Positions 30,257 through 38,372 of a DNA stretch of 44,301 bases are shown piece by piece. The position numbers were made by a program, and so were the translations under genes. The notes under the pieces were generated by a model. The model worked only from the letters and a program-made list of their open reading frames with translations, made no database searches and was not told the origin of the DNA. Within the stretch, counting starts at the first letter, position 1; each line of letters begins with the position of its first letter. This stretch comes from an uncultured Clostridia bacterium (lineage in GTDB: Bacteria > Bacillota > Clostridia > Oscillospirales > Oscillospiraceae): positions 1 to 44,301 of the forward strand of contig CAMOXK010000011.1 of NCBI GenBank assembly GCA_946629065.1, read 5' to 3'.

Positions 30257-31330
30257 TCAGGTGCTGGACACGACGCTCGCAGCGTAGCGCCAGGGCGCCT
30301 TGTTCTTGGGCGCGGTGACGACGCGGGAGGCGAGGCGCAGCTTGCGGATGTCCTTCTCCTGGTCGACGATCAGCTTCGGGATCCGCTGGCCCACAAAGGT
30401 CTCCAGCTCGTCGGAGCCGTAGGGGATCTGGGTGATGCCGCCATAGAAACGCTTACCGCAGCCAGGCGCGGTGACGAGGGCGGACGTCGCGGGGAAGAAG
30501 CTCGCCATGTTGCCGTCGTCGCCCTTGTAGCGCTGCTTCGGGACGAAGATGTTCAGCATGTAGCCGTTGAAGTCCAGGGCGCCGACGTGGGTGACGCCGG
30601 GGGCCACGATCCGGGACTCGAGGTCGCCGATGTACTCGTGGCGCTTGTCGAGGAGGTTCTGCAGGTCGGTGAACTGCTTGACAGTCGCCCAGGCGGTGGA
30701 GCCCAGGATCAGATCAGCTGCGGGAAGATCGGACTCCGCCAGCTCGTCGCACATGGCCTCGACGTCCGCCTGCATGGCGGCGAAAGTGCTCCACACGCCG
30801 GAGACGGTGTAGATGCCGGGGTTGGATTTGTTGGTGTCGTAGAAGTAGATCGGCAGGCTGCGGCCGGTGGTCGCTGCGTCGATGTACTCCTGGATGGTGA
30901 CGCCGTTGTTGATCATGGTCTGAGCGGCCATCCACTCTTCACGGCGGACGATCCGCCGGGTGAGGTCGCTCAGGTCGCGGACCTGCAGACGGCGGGCACG
31001 CTCGGCGGCCGTGCTGTTCGCGTAGATCGCCTCACCGAAGCCGCGCTTGGTCAGGTCGTCAATGGTGAGGACCCGGGAGGGCGCGATCATGGGTGCGGTG
31101 AACTCGTACAGCTCGTAGCCTTCGCGCTCGACGGGGATGTCGCCGGCGCGAGGATCCACGAAGGGCGCCATTTTGCGGTCGCCGTCCATGTACTCGACCA
31201 GCACCTTCTCGGTGTTGAACTCCTCGGTCTCGCTGAAGTAGCGGTCCCGGAAGAAGGTGGTCTCGGGAACGATTTCCTCGACCATGCCGGCCATGTAGTA
31301 GGTGTCGAAGAAGTTGATGTTGTTAGCCAT
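30257..31330 (-). CDS. Major capsid protein (lambda gpE-like)
   Basis: 357 residues; lambda gpE is about 341. Family features: FRDRYFSETEEFNTEKVLVEYMDGDRKMAPFVDPRAGDIPVEREGYELYEFTAPMIAPSRVLTIDDLTKRGFGEAIY, RIVRREEWMAAQTMINNG, and KFFDQ-like C-terminal strands (GCGKRFYGGITQIPYGSDELETFVGQRIPKLIVDQEKD). It forms the icosahedral shell (HK97 fold). It is flanked by the decoration protein and gpFI-like gene as in lambda. Confidence 0.95.
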   Translation of the reverse strand: MANNINFFDTYYMAGMVEEIVPETTFFRDRYFSETEEFNTEKVLVEYMDGDRKMAPFVDPRAGDIPVEREGYELYEFTAPMIAPSRVLTIDDLTKRGFGEAIYANSTAAERARRLQVRDLSDLTRRIVRREEWMAAQTMINNGVTIQEYIDAATTGRSLPIYFYDTNKSNPGIYTVSGVWSTFAAMQADVEAMCDELAESDLPAADLILGSTAWATVKQFTDLQNLLDKRHEYIGDLESRIVAPGVTHVGALDFNGYMLNIFVPKQRYKGDDGNMASFFPATSALVTAPGCGKRFYGGITQIPYGSDELETFVGQRIPKLIVDQEKDIRKLRLASRVVTAPKNKAPWRYAASVVSST

Positions 31331-31344
31331 TTCCTTTGTCCTCC

Positions 31345-31752
31345 TTATCGTGCGGCGGACGCGGTTTCCAGGAAGATCCCGCGCTGGCGCAGGGCGTCCT
31401 TATCCGCCTCGGTGATGGTGTAGCCCGTCTTGGCGACGAGCTTGTTCGGGTTGAAGCAGCCCATGTCGTAGACCGCTACGTTGACGTCGGCAGCGGTGCC
31501 GACCTCAACGTCGTCCGCCAGGATGTAGCAGGGGGTGAGAGTCTCGTTGCTGGCTGCGGAGTTGCCAAGGACGACGCACTTGCTGTCGCCGGCGCTGCCG
31601 TAGCTCTTAGCGAGGACGGTGCCGCGGACCAGGGTCTCGGCAGCGGCCAGCTTACGGATGGTGGCGCCAGTGACCTTCGCCTGGGGAGTCAGCCCGGAGA
31701 TCAGGCCGTCGAACTCCATGGTGTCGACCTTCTTGCTGAGATAGCGTGCCAT
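31345..31752 (-). CDS. Head decoration protein (lambda gpD-like)
   Basis: 135 residues; GLISGLTPQAKVTGATIRKLAAAETLVRGTVLAKSYGSAGDSK and LTPCYILADDVEVGTAADVNVAVYDMGCFNPNKLV match the gpD fold of decoration proteins, which stabilise the expanded capsid. It lies between the protease/scaffold gene and the capsid gene. ATG 31752 follows GGAGGG shortly after the protease stop. Confidence 0.9.
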   Translation of the reverse strand: MARYLSKKVDTMEFDGLISGLTPQAKVTGATIRKLAAAETLVRGTVLAKSYGSAGDSKCVVLGNSAASNETLTPCYILADDVEVGTAADVNVAVYDMGCFNPNKLVAKTGYTITEADKDALRQRGIFLETASAAR

Positions 31753-31755
31753 AGT

Positions 31756-32154
31756 TTAGCCCTCCTTCTTGTTCATGGCTGCCTTGGCGTCAGCGCGGCC
31801 CTGGGCCATGCGCTGTTCCTTGGTCAGCGGCTTATCTTCGTCGCCCTTGGAGGCGGCTGCCTGGACCTGCTGGGCGCCGGATGCCGCATTGTCGGCGGCG
31901 GACGCCTGCAGGAAGCTCGTGCCGAGCTGCGCGTGCTTCTTCATGGCACGGAACGCGAGCTGCTCGGCGGTACAGGCGGTCTTGCCGTATTTGGCCTCCT
32001 GCACCATTTCGGCGTCACCGACGGACGCCGCGATCTCGTCGATCGCCTGCAATCTTGCCCGTTCGTTGGTGACGGCGTCGGACACGGCAGCGGCCTCGAT
32101 CTGTTCGACCAGCTGCGGCTCCGCCGCTCTGAGTTCTGCGGTGGTGTTGAACAT
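31756..32154 (-). CDS. Nested scaffold protein from an internal start (Nu3-like)
   Basis: An internal ATG at 32154 (MFNTTAELRAAEPQLVEQ) in the protease frame is preceded by GAAGGAGG at 10-nt spacing, a strong ribosome binding site inside the coding region. The product would be 132 residues of helical scaffold without the protease domain. It directly parallels lambda, where Nu3 is made from an internal start in gene C. It would be needed in many copies per prohead. Confidence 0.65.
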   Translation of the reverse strand: MFNTTAELRAAEPQLVEQIEAAAVSDAVTNERARLQAIDEIAASVGDAEMVQEAKYGKTACTAEQLAFRAMKKHAQLGTSFLQASAADNAASGAQQVQAAASKGDEDKPLTKEQRMAQGRADAKAAMNKKEG

Positions 32155-32964
32155 TGTCTTTGTTCCTCCTTCTGTTTGTGCTCCGGCGTTGCCGGGCGAT
32201 TTAATTTCTGCAGCCTTGGCCGCTGCGGAAACACTGGGGATGTGCAGGCCGTCCGGGATGTGGAGGCCCTTGACGTCATGACGCACGCCGGCGACCATGA
32301 GGACGTCCTTGCCGATCATCTTCATGTCGGGGCCGGCACCGGTGAGAAGCTCGTCGGCGAAGCCGTTCTCGATGGCCTGCTTGCCGGTCATCCACGTTTC
32401 CTTGTGCATCATGGCCTTCAGCTTGTCGATCTCGGTGCCGGTCTTCGCTGCATAGACCTCCGCAGCCGCGTCGATGCCTGCGTTCAGCATTTTGATGATC
32501 TGCTTGAGGTCGTCGATGTTGCAGTAGTCGACGACGGTGCAGGCGGGCTCGTGGATCATGACCAGGCTGCCCGGGTAGACCTGGACGGTGTCGCCGGCGC
32601 ACATGATCACGGACGCGGCGCTTGCGGCGATGCCCTCCACGACGACGTCCACATGGGCGCCGAGGGCCTTGATGGCGTTGTGGATGGCGATGCCGGTGTA
32701 TAGATCGCCGCCGCAGCTGTTCAGCTTGACGGTGACCTTGCTCTTGCCGCGGACGGTTTCGAGATCCTGCATGAAGCCCTCCGGCGTGATAAACAGGCCG
32801 GGCTCAGGCTCTCCGGTCCACCAGTCGACGGGCTGCTGGGAAACGACGTCGCCATAGAGGACGATCTCGCCCTCCTCCTCGGAGACGCTCGCGATGTTCC
32901 AGCACCTCGCAGCGCCGGAGCTGGGGTTAGGTCCTGCCAGAATTGTCGGGCGGATCTTCTTCAT
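31756..32964 (-). CDS. Prohead protease (ClpP/S49-like) with C-terminal scaffold region
   Basis: 402 residues. The N-terminal 210 residues form a ClpP-like/lambda gpC protease: VTVKLNSCGGDLYTGIAIHNAIKALGAHVDVVVEGIAASAASVIMCAG places the likely nucleophile in ASAAS (about S114), and SLVMIHEPACTVV carries the His. ETWMTGKQAIENGFADELL is conserved in the family. The C-terminal 130 residues (AELRAAEPQLVEQIEAAAVSDAVTNERARLQ...) are helical scaffold. It matures the prohead. The gene overlaps the portal gene by 38 nt. Confidence 0.9.
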   Translation of the reverse strand: MKKIRPTILAGPNPSSGAARCWNIASVSEEEGEIVLYGDVVSQQPVDWWTGEPEPGLFITPEGFMQDLETVRGKSKVTVKLNSCGGDLYTGIAIHNAIKALGAHVDVVVEGIAASAASVIMCAGDTVQVYPGSLVMIHEPACTVVDYCNIDDLKQIIKMLNAGIDAAAEVYAAKTGTEIDKLKAMMHKETWMTGKQAIENGFADELLTGAGPDMKMIGKDVLMVAGVRHDVKGLHIPDGLHIPSVSAAAKAAEIKSPGNAGAQTEGGTKTMFNTTAELRAAEPQLVEQIEAAAVSDAVTNERARLQAIDEIAASVGDAEMVQEAKYGKTACTAEQLAFRAMKKHAQLGTSFLQASAADNAASGAQQVQAAASKGDEDKPLTKEQRMAQGRADAKAAMNKKEG

Positions 32965-34567
32965 CTTCCTGTTCCTCCTTCTCAGGTTGTTCGGGCGACG
33001 GGCTCTGTGGCTCCTGGGTGAGTCCTGCGTCCTTCTTGAGCTGCGCCTCGATGGCGAGCTGGATGATGTTGTCCTGCCACGAGCCGCCGTTCAGGCGGAT
33101 CGTCGACTGCTCGTGAGTACTGAAGCCGTGCTCGATGGCCTTCGCTTCCGCCTCGATCTCCTTCGTCGGATCGAGCATACCCTGAGACGGACCGATCCAC
33201 TCGCTGCCGATGTAGGCCCGCCGGATCCGCGGATCCGAGAAGAAGCCAGGGGCAGAGATCCTGCCGCGGGCGATTGCCTCACTCAGCCAGATCTCATAGA
33301 CCGGTCTGCAGAAGTCCTCGACAAACCATCGGCGGCGCATTTGGAAAGCCTTCCAGGCCTCCAGGAGCGCGGCACGGCTGGCCGAGTAGCTGGCGTTGAA
33401 CGCCTTGAGCAGCAGGTCCTTCGGGATCTCCAGGGCGGCGCCGATCTGCGTCGAGACACTCGTGACGAAGGCGTCGAAGCCGCCGGCCGGTCGCTTTGGA
33501 TCCGCGAAGACGATGTCCTCGCCGGGCTCCATGTAGTTGATCATGCCGGCGCCCAGCTCGTACTCGTTCGGGCTCGTCGTGGTCTCCTGCTGATTGATCG
33601 GAGTGTCACCCACGTTCCCCCAGCCGACCTCGTTGAACGGGTTGTCAGCCGGCGAGGCCGTGGTCTTTACGAAGCCGGTGAAGCAGGCCTCGATCGCAGC
33701 GGCGGAGAGTTCTGCGTCGGTGTATCTCCGGAGCTGCAGCAGCGGCTCGATCACGGGTGCGAGGTAGGAGACGCCGCGGTACTGGTCTGCACGTTCGCTC
33801 TCCATAAGCTGCAGAATGTTCGGCAGACCTGTCCGCTCACCGTATGCCTCGACGCGGACAAACTGCTCGGCCTCCGGAGCGAGGACTTCGGAGGGGTAGG
33901 TGTTCGCGACGTAGTAGGCTACGATTGCGCCGGACTCGTCGACCTCGACGCCGTCATAGATCCGGTTGCCGTTCTCTGCGATGCCGTCGGTGATCACGGT
34001 ACCGGTCTTCCCAGGCGTCCGGATCCTGTCTGCCTCGACAATGTGCAGCCGGAGGCTGTAGGGTGCCGTCGGTGTGGGCTTGACCTGCTTGATCACCACG
34101 AAGGCGTCGCCGCTTGTCAGCCATGAGACGAAGGCGAGCTGCTGCATCGAGTAGAAGGTGTTGACGCCGGTGGCGTCGCATGTCCGCTTCTGATCGGCCC
34201 AGAGCCCGAACTCCTCCTCGGCGATATGCTGCCACGCCTTCGCCTGCTCCGGAGTCATGCCGAGCGTCTCGGCGTCGATCTTCGCCTTCAGCTGCAGGCC
34301 CATTCCGATCACGTTCGTCCGGTTCGTAGCGATGGCGGATCTCGCAATCGGCGTGCTCATGTAGAGGATCCGGCCTCTCTGCCGGAGCGTCTGATTGTTC
34401 CAGTCGATGTCCTCACGAGGAGAGCCGCTCGCAGCCCGGAAGCCCTTGAGGGACTTCTTCACCCGGCTCGCGCCGGCTTCGCTGTAGCCCTTTGCCTGCG
34501 GTGCCTGGCGCTTCCGGAAGATGCCGAACAGCTGCAGGGGTTTTCTGTTCTTGCTGATGATGCTCAC
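32927..34567 (-). CDS. Portal protein (lambda gpB-like)
   Basis: 546 residues; lambda gpB is about 533. Features: WNNQTLRQRGRILYMSTPIARSAIATNRTNVIGMGLQLKAKID, SMQQLAFVSWLTSGDAFVVIKQV, RGVSYLAPVIEPLLQLRRYTDAELSAAAIEACFTGFVKT, and FNASYSASRAALLEAWKAFQMRRRWFVEDFCRPVYEIWLSEAI. All fit the lambda-family portal. It forms the dodecameric DNA channel and packaging docking site. It overlaps the protease gene by 38 nt, and has an acidic C-terminal tail (EEQEDEEDPPD). Confidence 0.95.
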   Translation of the reverse strand: MSIISKNRKPLQLFGIFRKRQAPQAKGYSEAGASRVKKSLKGFRAASGSPREDIDWNNQTLRQRGRILYMSTPIARSAIATNRTNVIGMGLQLKAKIDAETLGMTPEQAKAWQHIAEEEFGLWADQKRTCDATGVNTFYSMQQLAFVSWLTSGDAFVVIKQVKPTPTAPYSLRLHIVEADRIRTPGKTGTVITDGIAENGNRIYDGVEVDESGAIVAYYVANTYPSEVLAPEAEQFVRVEAYGERTGLPNILQLMESERADQYRGVSYLAPVIEPLLQLRRYTDAELSAAAIEACFTGFVKTTASPADNPFNEVGWGNVGDTPINQQETTTSPNEYELGAGMINYMEPGEDIVFADPKRPAGGFDAFVTSVSTQIGAALEIPKDLLLKAFNASYSASRAALLEAWKAFQMRRRWFVEDFCRPVYEIWLSEAIARGRISAPGFFSDPRIRRAYIGSEWIGPSQGMLDPTKEIEAEAKAIEHGFSTHEQSTIRLNGGSWQDNIIQLAIEAQLKKDAGLTQEPQSPSPEQPEKEEQEDEEDPPDNSGRT

Positions 34568-34584
34568 CTCCTGTCAAAAAGAGT

Positions 34585-34656
34585 GGCGGCGCCGGAGAGT
34601 AAAGGAGCCAAAAGCTCCCCGGCGTCGCCTGTTATAAGCAGCACGGAACTCCGTGC
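34585..34656. other. Two adjacent hairpins between gpW-like and portal genes
   Basis: GGCGGCGCCGG (34585-34595) pairs with CCGGCGTCGCC (34619-34629) with one mismatch, and contains an inner hairpin GGAGC/GCTCC. Next to it GCACGG/CCGTGC (34641-34656) forms a second stem with a 4-nt loop. No U-tract follows, so termination is unlikely. They occupy nearly the whole gap upstream of the portal RBS and might tune portal translation or transcript stability. Confidence 0.5.
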
Positions 34657-34664
34657 CGTATAAC

Positions 34665-34919
34665 CTACCAATCTACCAAAACGGCCCCGACGGCCTTCCG
34701 GGCCTTGCCGCCGTTCAGCTGCGCCTCCAGCTCCTCGAGCTGCTTCTCCAGCGCCTTGATGTGCGCGAGCAGCTTGTCGATGTCGAGCCGGGTGACAGAT
34801 CTGCTGCCGAGGCTGTAGCTCGCGACGTTGCCGTCGAGGAGTTGGATGTAGCCCTCGCGGGCCTTATCGAGTGCCTTGCGTGTCCACTCGATCCGGGCCT
34901 GGATCTCAGTCTTGTCCAT
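34665..34919 (-). CDS. gpW-like head-tail joining protein (DUF6148-like)
   Basis: 84 residues from ATG 34919 (MDKTEIQARIEWTRKAL), with GGAGGGGG upstream; the upstream ATG at 34940 overlaps the terminase stop but has no RBS. TEIQARIEWTRKALDKAREGYIQLLDGNVASYSLGSRSVTRLDIDKLLAHIKALEKQLEELE is the pattern of lambda gpW/DUF6148: two helices around a short loop with the SRSVTR motif. It sits between terminase and portal as in lambda and connects head to tail. Confidence 0.8.
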   Translation of the reverse strand: MDKTEIQARIEWTRKALDKAREGYIQLLDGNVASYSLGSRSVTRLDIDKLLAHIKALEKQLEELEAQLNGGKARKAVGAVLVDW

Positions 34920-34933
34920 GTCGGTCCCCCTCC

Positions 34934-36874
34934 TTACCATTCGTCGTTGTCGTGGCGCCTGACGGCGCCTCTGCGTCGTTGCGGCGCCTGCTGTGTCTGC
35001 TGTACCGGCGGCGCCACGCCTTTCAGGCGCCTCTCTATGGCGTCCATGTCTGGGTTGATAATTCTAAGACCGGCGAGCGCGTAGTTGCGGCAGTCAAGGG
35101 GCTCGTTTCTCTGATGGCCCGGTAGCTTCTCCCACGCCCAGCGCGTTCCGCGTTTGGTGTTCGTGAGGACAAGCCGCTCTGAGAGCAGGCCGTTGAAGAA
35201 GCCGATGTCGTAGCCTGCGGCCTCCTCTTTCGGGAAGTGGCAGAACTTCGGGCCGGGCTCGCCGACCTTCAGGTTGCTCATGATGGCAGCCTTGCCGGCG
35301 TCGACACCGATGCTGTAGAGCCAGCAGGTGACCTGTTTGTTCTCGCGGATCGGCACCTTCGACGGCGGTGTCGTGTATGGCACGTCCTCGCCGCCCTTGC
35401 CCTTGATAGCAAAGACGCGGTATGGCTGCCGCGCCCTGCAGGCCTCATAAACCTCCTGGGTGAAGTGGCCGCCGGAGTCGATCAGCGTGATCGAGATCCG
35501 CAGCCCGCGGCCGTGCTTGAACTTGTAGACGTGCTGGATGATGTCGTCCAGCTTCGCCCAGACTTCCCGGGTGTCCGGACGGCCCATGATGTACCCGCGC
35601 TTGATCCCCCAGGTCTCGCCGTACTGGCCGTGGCCGAGGACCTCATACTCGAGCCGGTTGTCCTGTGTGTCGACGCCCATTGTGAGAACGAGGACGCCGT
35701 CAGGCAGCTCCGTCGGAGATCCGTCCGGGTTCGTCCCGTAGTCCTCCCGCCGGGCGAGCATGGTGTCCTCGTCCACGAGGTCGCCCCGCTCCTCCCAGAG
35801 CTTGCCGAGGAGGGTGTTGTAGACGACCTGCAGGCGGAGGGGATCGTCCTTTGCTTCCAGGAACTCGATCACGATCTGCGTCCAGGGCGTCCACGGCGAG
35901 GAGAAGGCGTTGAGCCAGTAGCTCTTGACGCCCTTCTCATAGGCGTCCGGATTTGCCGCGATCCACTTCGCCGGCTGCCGGCGCATGGTTTCCTCCGGGA
36001 TCAGGCAGCCGCAGTTCGGGCAGCACCATTGAGGCGGTGCCTTGATGCCCCAGATCTTCTTGCTGCCGACTCGCGTCACGGTAGGCTCGAATTTGATGTC
36101 GTCGAAGTCGATCTCGGAGAACTCACCGCACTCCGGGCATTGATGGCACCAGCGCTCCTGGGTGCCCTCGTAGAAGCTGGTCTCGATGCTGCTCGCCCCC
36201 TTTATGGTCGGCGTGCTGACGTCGATCGCCTTCCGGTTGTAGAATGTGGTCTGGCGTCGCTCCGCCAGTTTCCAGGGATCGCCCTCTTTGCCGGCGCTGA
36301 TCGCCCAGCGGTCGTGCTCGTCGCCGATGACGTAGCGGACAGGCGTGGACGCCAGGGCTCGCGGCGTGTTGGATCCGATCAGGGTGATGGATCCGCCAGG
36401 GAAGATCTTCTGCAGGATCGTGTTGCTGCTGTCCTTTGCCTTGACGTCTGCGACCTTCGTCTTCAGGACCTTGCAGTCCTGGATCATCGGCGCGAGGCGC
36501 TGCCGGCTGAACTTTCGAGCCTCCTCGAGACTCGGGTGGATGTAAAGGATCGTCCCCGGATCCTGGTCGATGATGTAGCCGATGGCGTTAAGCTCGAACT
36601 CCGACTTGCCGACCTGTGAGGCTGCCACCACGACGATCTTGTGTACCCTGGGATCCGTGAAGGCGTCCATGGGCTCCCGCAGATATGGCGTCCTGGATGT
36701 TCTCCAGGGGCCGGGCTCTGATGCCGTGTCTGGGAGTCGCCGCTTCTTGTCGGCCCACTCCGCGACCGTCAGAGCCTCCGGCGGTGTGAATATGGCGACG
36801 GATCTGCTGATCACCTTGTTCAGGCGGTCGATCCGGTTGTCGCTTTTAATCTCCTTCGTCGATAATGTCGGCAC
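34934..36874 (-). CDS. Terminase large subunit (lambda gpA-like)
   Basis: 646 residues (lambda gpA 641), GTG start at 36874 with AAGGAGCG upstream. ATPase: LTVAEWADKKRRLP, VVVAASQVGKSEFELN (Walker A-like), YVIGDEHDRW (Walker B), and ISAGKEGDPWKLAERRQTTF. A zinc-like insert (CHQCPECGEF...CCPNCGC) follows. The nuclease part starts at VLVLTMGVDTQDNRLEYEVLGHGQYGETW, with a GHFTQEVYEACRARQ segment. GpA-type terminases usually cut at cos sites. It overlaps the small subunit by 29 nt. Confidence 0.95.
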   Translation of the reverse strand: MPTLSTKEIKSDNRIDRLNKVISRSVAIFTPPEALTVAEWADKKRRLPDTASEPGPWRTSRTPYLREPMDAFTDPRVHKIVVVAASQVGKSEFELNAIGYIIDQDPGTILYIHPSLEEARKFSRQRLAPMIQDCKVLKTKVADVKAKDSSNTILQKIFPGGSITLIGSNTPRALASTPVRYVIGDEHDRWAISAGKEGDPWKLAERRQTTFYNRKAIDVSTPTIKGASSIETSFYEGTQERWCHQCPECGEFSEIDFDDIKFEPTVTRVGSKKIWGIKAPPQWCCPNCGCLIPEETMRRQPAKWIAANPDAYEKGVKSYWLNAFSSPWTPWTQIVIEFLEAKDDPLRLQVVYNTLLGKLWEERGDLVDEDTMLARREDYGTNPDGSPTELPDGVLVLTMGVDTQDNRLEYEVLGHGQYGETWGIKRGYIMGRPDTREVWAKLDDIIQHVYKFKHGRGLRISITLIDSGGHFTQEVYEACRARQPYRVFAIKGKGGEDVPYTTPPSKVPIRENKQVTCWLYSIGVDAGKAAIMSNLKVGEPGPKFCHFPKEEAAGYDIGFFNGLLSERLVLTNTKRGTRWAWEKLPGHQRNEPLDCRNYALAGLRIINPDMDAIERRLKGVAPPVQQTQQAPQRRRGAVRRHDNDEW

Positions 36875-37409
36875 CTTTGCGCTCCTTCACCCGGCGCCGG
36901 AACTTCTCGGGATCGTACTGATACGACGCGAGGGCGCTCAGGATTTCATAGCACTCGTCCCGGATCCGGATGGCCTCCTCCTCCGGCGTTTTGATCTGCG
37001 CCGTGTCTACGGCCAGGCGCCCTGGGAGGGCGGTGATCATGCTGCGGATCTCCGAAGCCAGATCAGAGAGGACGGCCTCGACGTCTTCGCTGCGGTGCAT
37101 CTGGCCCTCGAGCTCTGAGCGCTGCATCATGGCGATCGCTGCCTTCGCTTCCTTGAGCTCGGCCTCTGCCTTTGCCTTCTTCTCCTCCCACGGGTTCCCC
37201 TTGGATCCCGTTTGGGATCGCAGGTACCGGATGTATGACTTCACGGCCTCGACCAGCTTGTATCGGTCACCGGCCGGCGTTTTGTACTGGACCAGCACGC
37301 CCTCCTTCCGGAGCTGACCGACGCGCTGGATCGTCAGGTCGAGGAGCTCGGCGACGTCCTTGGCCTTGACGTAGCCCGGCAGCTCCGCCGCCTTCTTCCG
37401 TTCGGCCAT
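36846..37409 (-). CDS. Terminase small subunit (Nu1-like)
   Basis: 187 residues from ATG 37409 (MAERKKAAELPGYVKAKDVAELLDLT), with GGGAGG upstream. The N-terminal winged HTH (VKAKDVAELLDLTIQRVGQLRKEGVLVQYKTPAGDRYKLVEAVKSYIRYL) binds the packaging site; the middle is a coiled coil (EEKKAKAEAELKEAKAAIAMMQRSELEGQMHRSEDVEAVLSDL), as in Nu1. The C-terminus contacts the large subunit. It overlaps gpA by 29 nt. Confidence 0.9.
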   Translation of the reverse strand: MAERKKAAELPGYVKAKDVAELLDLTIQRVGQLRKEGVLVQYKTPAGDRYKLVEAVKSYIRYLRSQTGSKGNPWEEKKAKAEAELKEAKAAIAMMQRSELEGQMHRSEDVEAVLSDLASEIRSMITALPGRLAVDTAQIKTPEEEAIRIRDECYEILSALASYQYDPEKFRRRVKERKGADIIDEGD

Positions 37410-37527
37410 GTGGACCACCTCCCGCGGCCTGGTTTGGTAAAGTAAAGCGCCGAAAAACTTTCCCGGCGTCTGCGCGATTTCTGGGCTCGCAAGCACCGCA
37501 GGCGGCAAAAACGCTCAGAAGGACCCG

Positions 37528-37554
37528 TGAAAAAATTTTTTTCAAATTTTTTCA
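37528..37554. other. AT-rich perfect palindrome upstream of terminase genes
   Basis: TGAAAAAATTT (37528-37538) and AAATTTTTTCA (37544-37554) form an 11-bp perfect inverted repeat around TTTTC. The gap 37410-37611 holds no gene and is far richer in A/T than its surroundings. A site beside the small terminase gene is where lambda-like phages keep cos and Nu1 binding sites, so this is a candidate packaging-recognition element. A transcript hairpin is an alternative. Confidence 0.55.
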
Positions 37555-37611
37555 GTCGCTCGCCCGGAGCTGGGCCTGCTTCGCTTTTTGCTTTTTTCTC
37601 CGCGCTTTTTT

Positions 37612-38295
37612 CTACACTTTCTTCATCTCTTGCTCGAGGTGATGCTCGAGTCTCTTGCGAAGGCCTTCGTCGATTGCCTCGGTGATCTTTTCGGAGACCT
37701 GTGGGTTCGTGATCATCTGGGGGACGCTGACCGTCTTGATGCTCTTGATCGGCGTGCGCCCGTCCCCCTCTCTCTGGAACGGGATGTACCCGCCGCCCCC
37801 GTTGGAGCCGAGGAAGGCTGTGCCACCTATGGTCTTACGCTTCCCCCGGTAGACCTCCGCCGTGATGTTGTATGGGGCCGGGGGGCGGACCATGGCGACG
37901 TCCCCCCCTCCTTCTCCTACCCCTCCCCCTGGGACCCTCCTGTAGTCCTGCGCCCTCTTGGCTGGGATCTTGGTGGGTTTCATTTTGAAGTGGGTTGGAG
38001 TGAGCGGGCGGCCAGAGTATTCGATCTGCACGTTGTCGACGGCGATGCCCCCCACGTTGATCTTGCCGACCGACCTCTTGCCGGTGATGGCGTCCTTGAC
38101 CTCCGCCTTTTTGATGTTGTACGTCTCGGCGACGGCTGCGCTGATCCAGGCGGGCGCCCTGCTCTTGAAGTCTGAGACGGTCTTCTTGACGGCCTTCTCC
38201 GCTGCCTTCTGCTTTTTTTCGAGCCGATCCTTGACCTCTGCGTAGTTGCTGAGGAACACGTTGAGCGTGCCGCTCATGCCCTTCGGGACAGACAT
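37612..38295 (-). CDS. Minor tail protein Z-like protein
   Basis: 227 residues from ATG 38295 (MSVPKGMSGTLNVFLSNYAEV), with AAGGAGG upstream. VKKTVSDFKSRAPAWISAAVAETYNIKKAEVKDAITGK at the start and YNITAEVYRGKRKTIGGTAFLG..., RTPIKSIKTVSVPQMITNPQVSEKITEAIDEGLRKRLEHHLEQEM at the end match the lambda gpZ/gp10-like head-tail family. The Gly-rich loop GGGVGEGGG is an insertion. Normally this gene lies after the capsid genes; here it is the first gene of the late operon, before terminase. Confidence 0.65.
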   Translation of the reverse strand: MSVPKGMSGTLNVFLSNYAEVKDRLEKKQKAAEKAVKKTVSDFKSRAPAWISAAVAETYNIKKAEVKDAITGKRSVGKINVGGIAVDNVQIEYSGRPLTPTHFKMKPTKIPAKRAQDYRRVPGGGVGEGGGDVAMVRPPAPYNITAEVYRGKRKTIGGTAFLGSNGGGGYIPFQREGDGRTPIKSIKTVSVPQMITNPQVSEKITEAIDEGLRKRLEHHLEQEMKKV

Positions 38296-38323
38296 GCCTC
38301 CGCCTCCTTCCTGCGCTGTGAAT

Positions 38324-38364
38324 AAAAAGATCCGCCGGGGGAGAAGTCCCTCGACGGTCTTTTT
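38324..38364. terminator. Intrinsic terminator between late promoter and first late gene
   Basis: Near-perfect stem AAAAAGATCCGCCGGGGGA / TCCCTCGACGGTCTTTTT with loop GAAG; one bulge and two G-U type mismatches. U-runs flank it on both strands, so it can act in both directions. It lies between the promoter at 38373 and the late structural genes, so late expression probably needs antitermination or read-through. Confidence 0.75.
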
Positions 38365-38372
38365 CATTTTTG

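Noticed and set aside
27644-32703. Long plus-strand ORFs opposite sheath, capsid and protease genes
   Set aside because: Shadows of recognised structural genes; no start signals.
37267-37545. 92-codon minus-strand ORF overlapping the small terminase start
   Set aside because: Out of frame with the Nu1-like gene and reads through the AT-rich palindrome; no conserved sequence.
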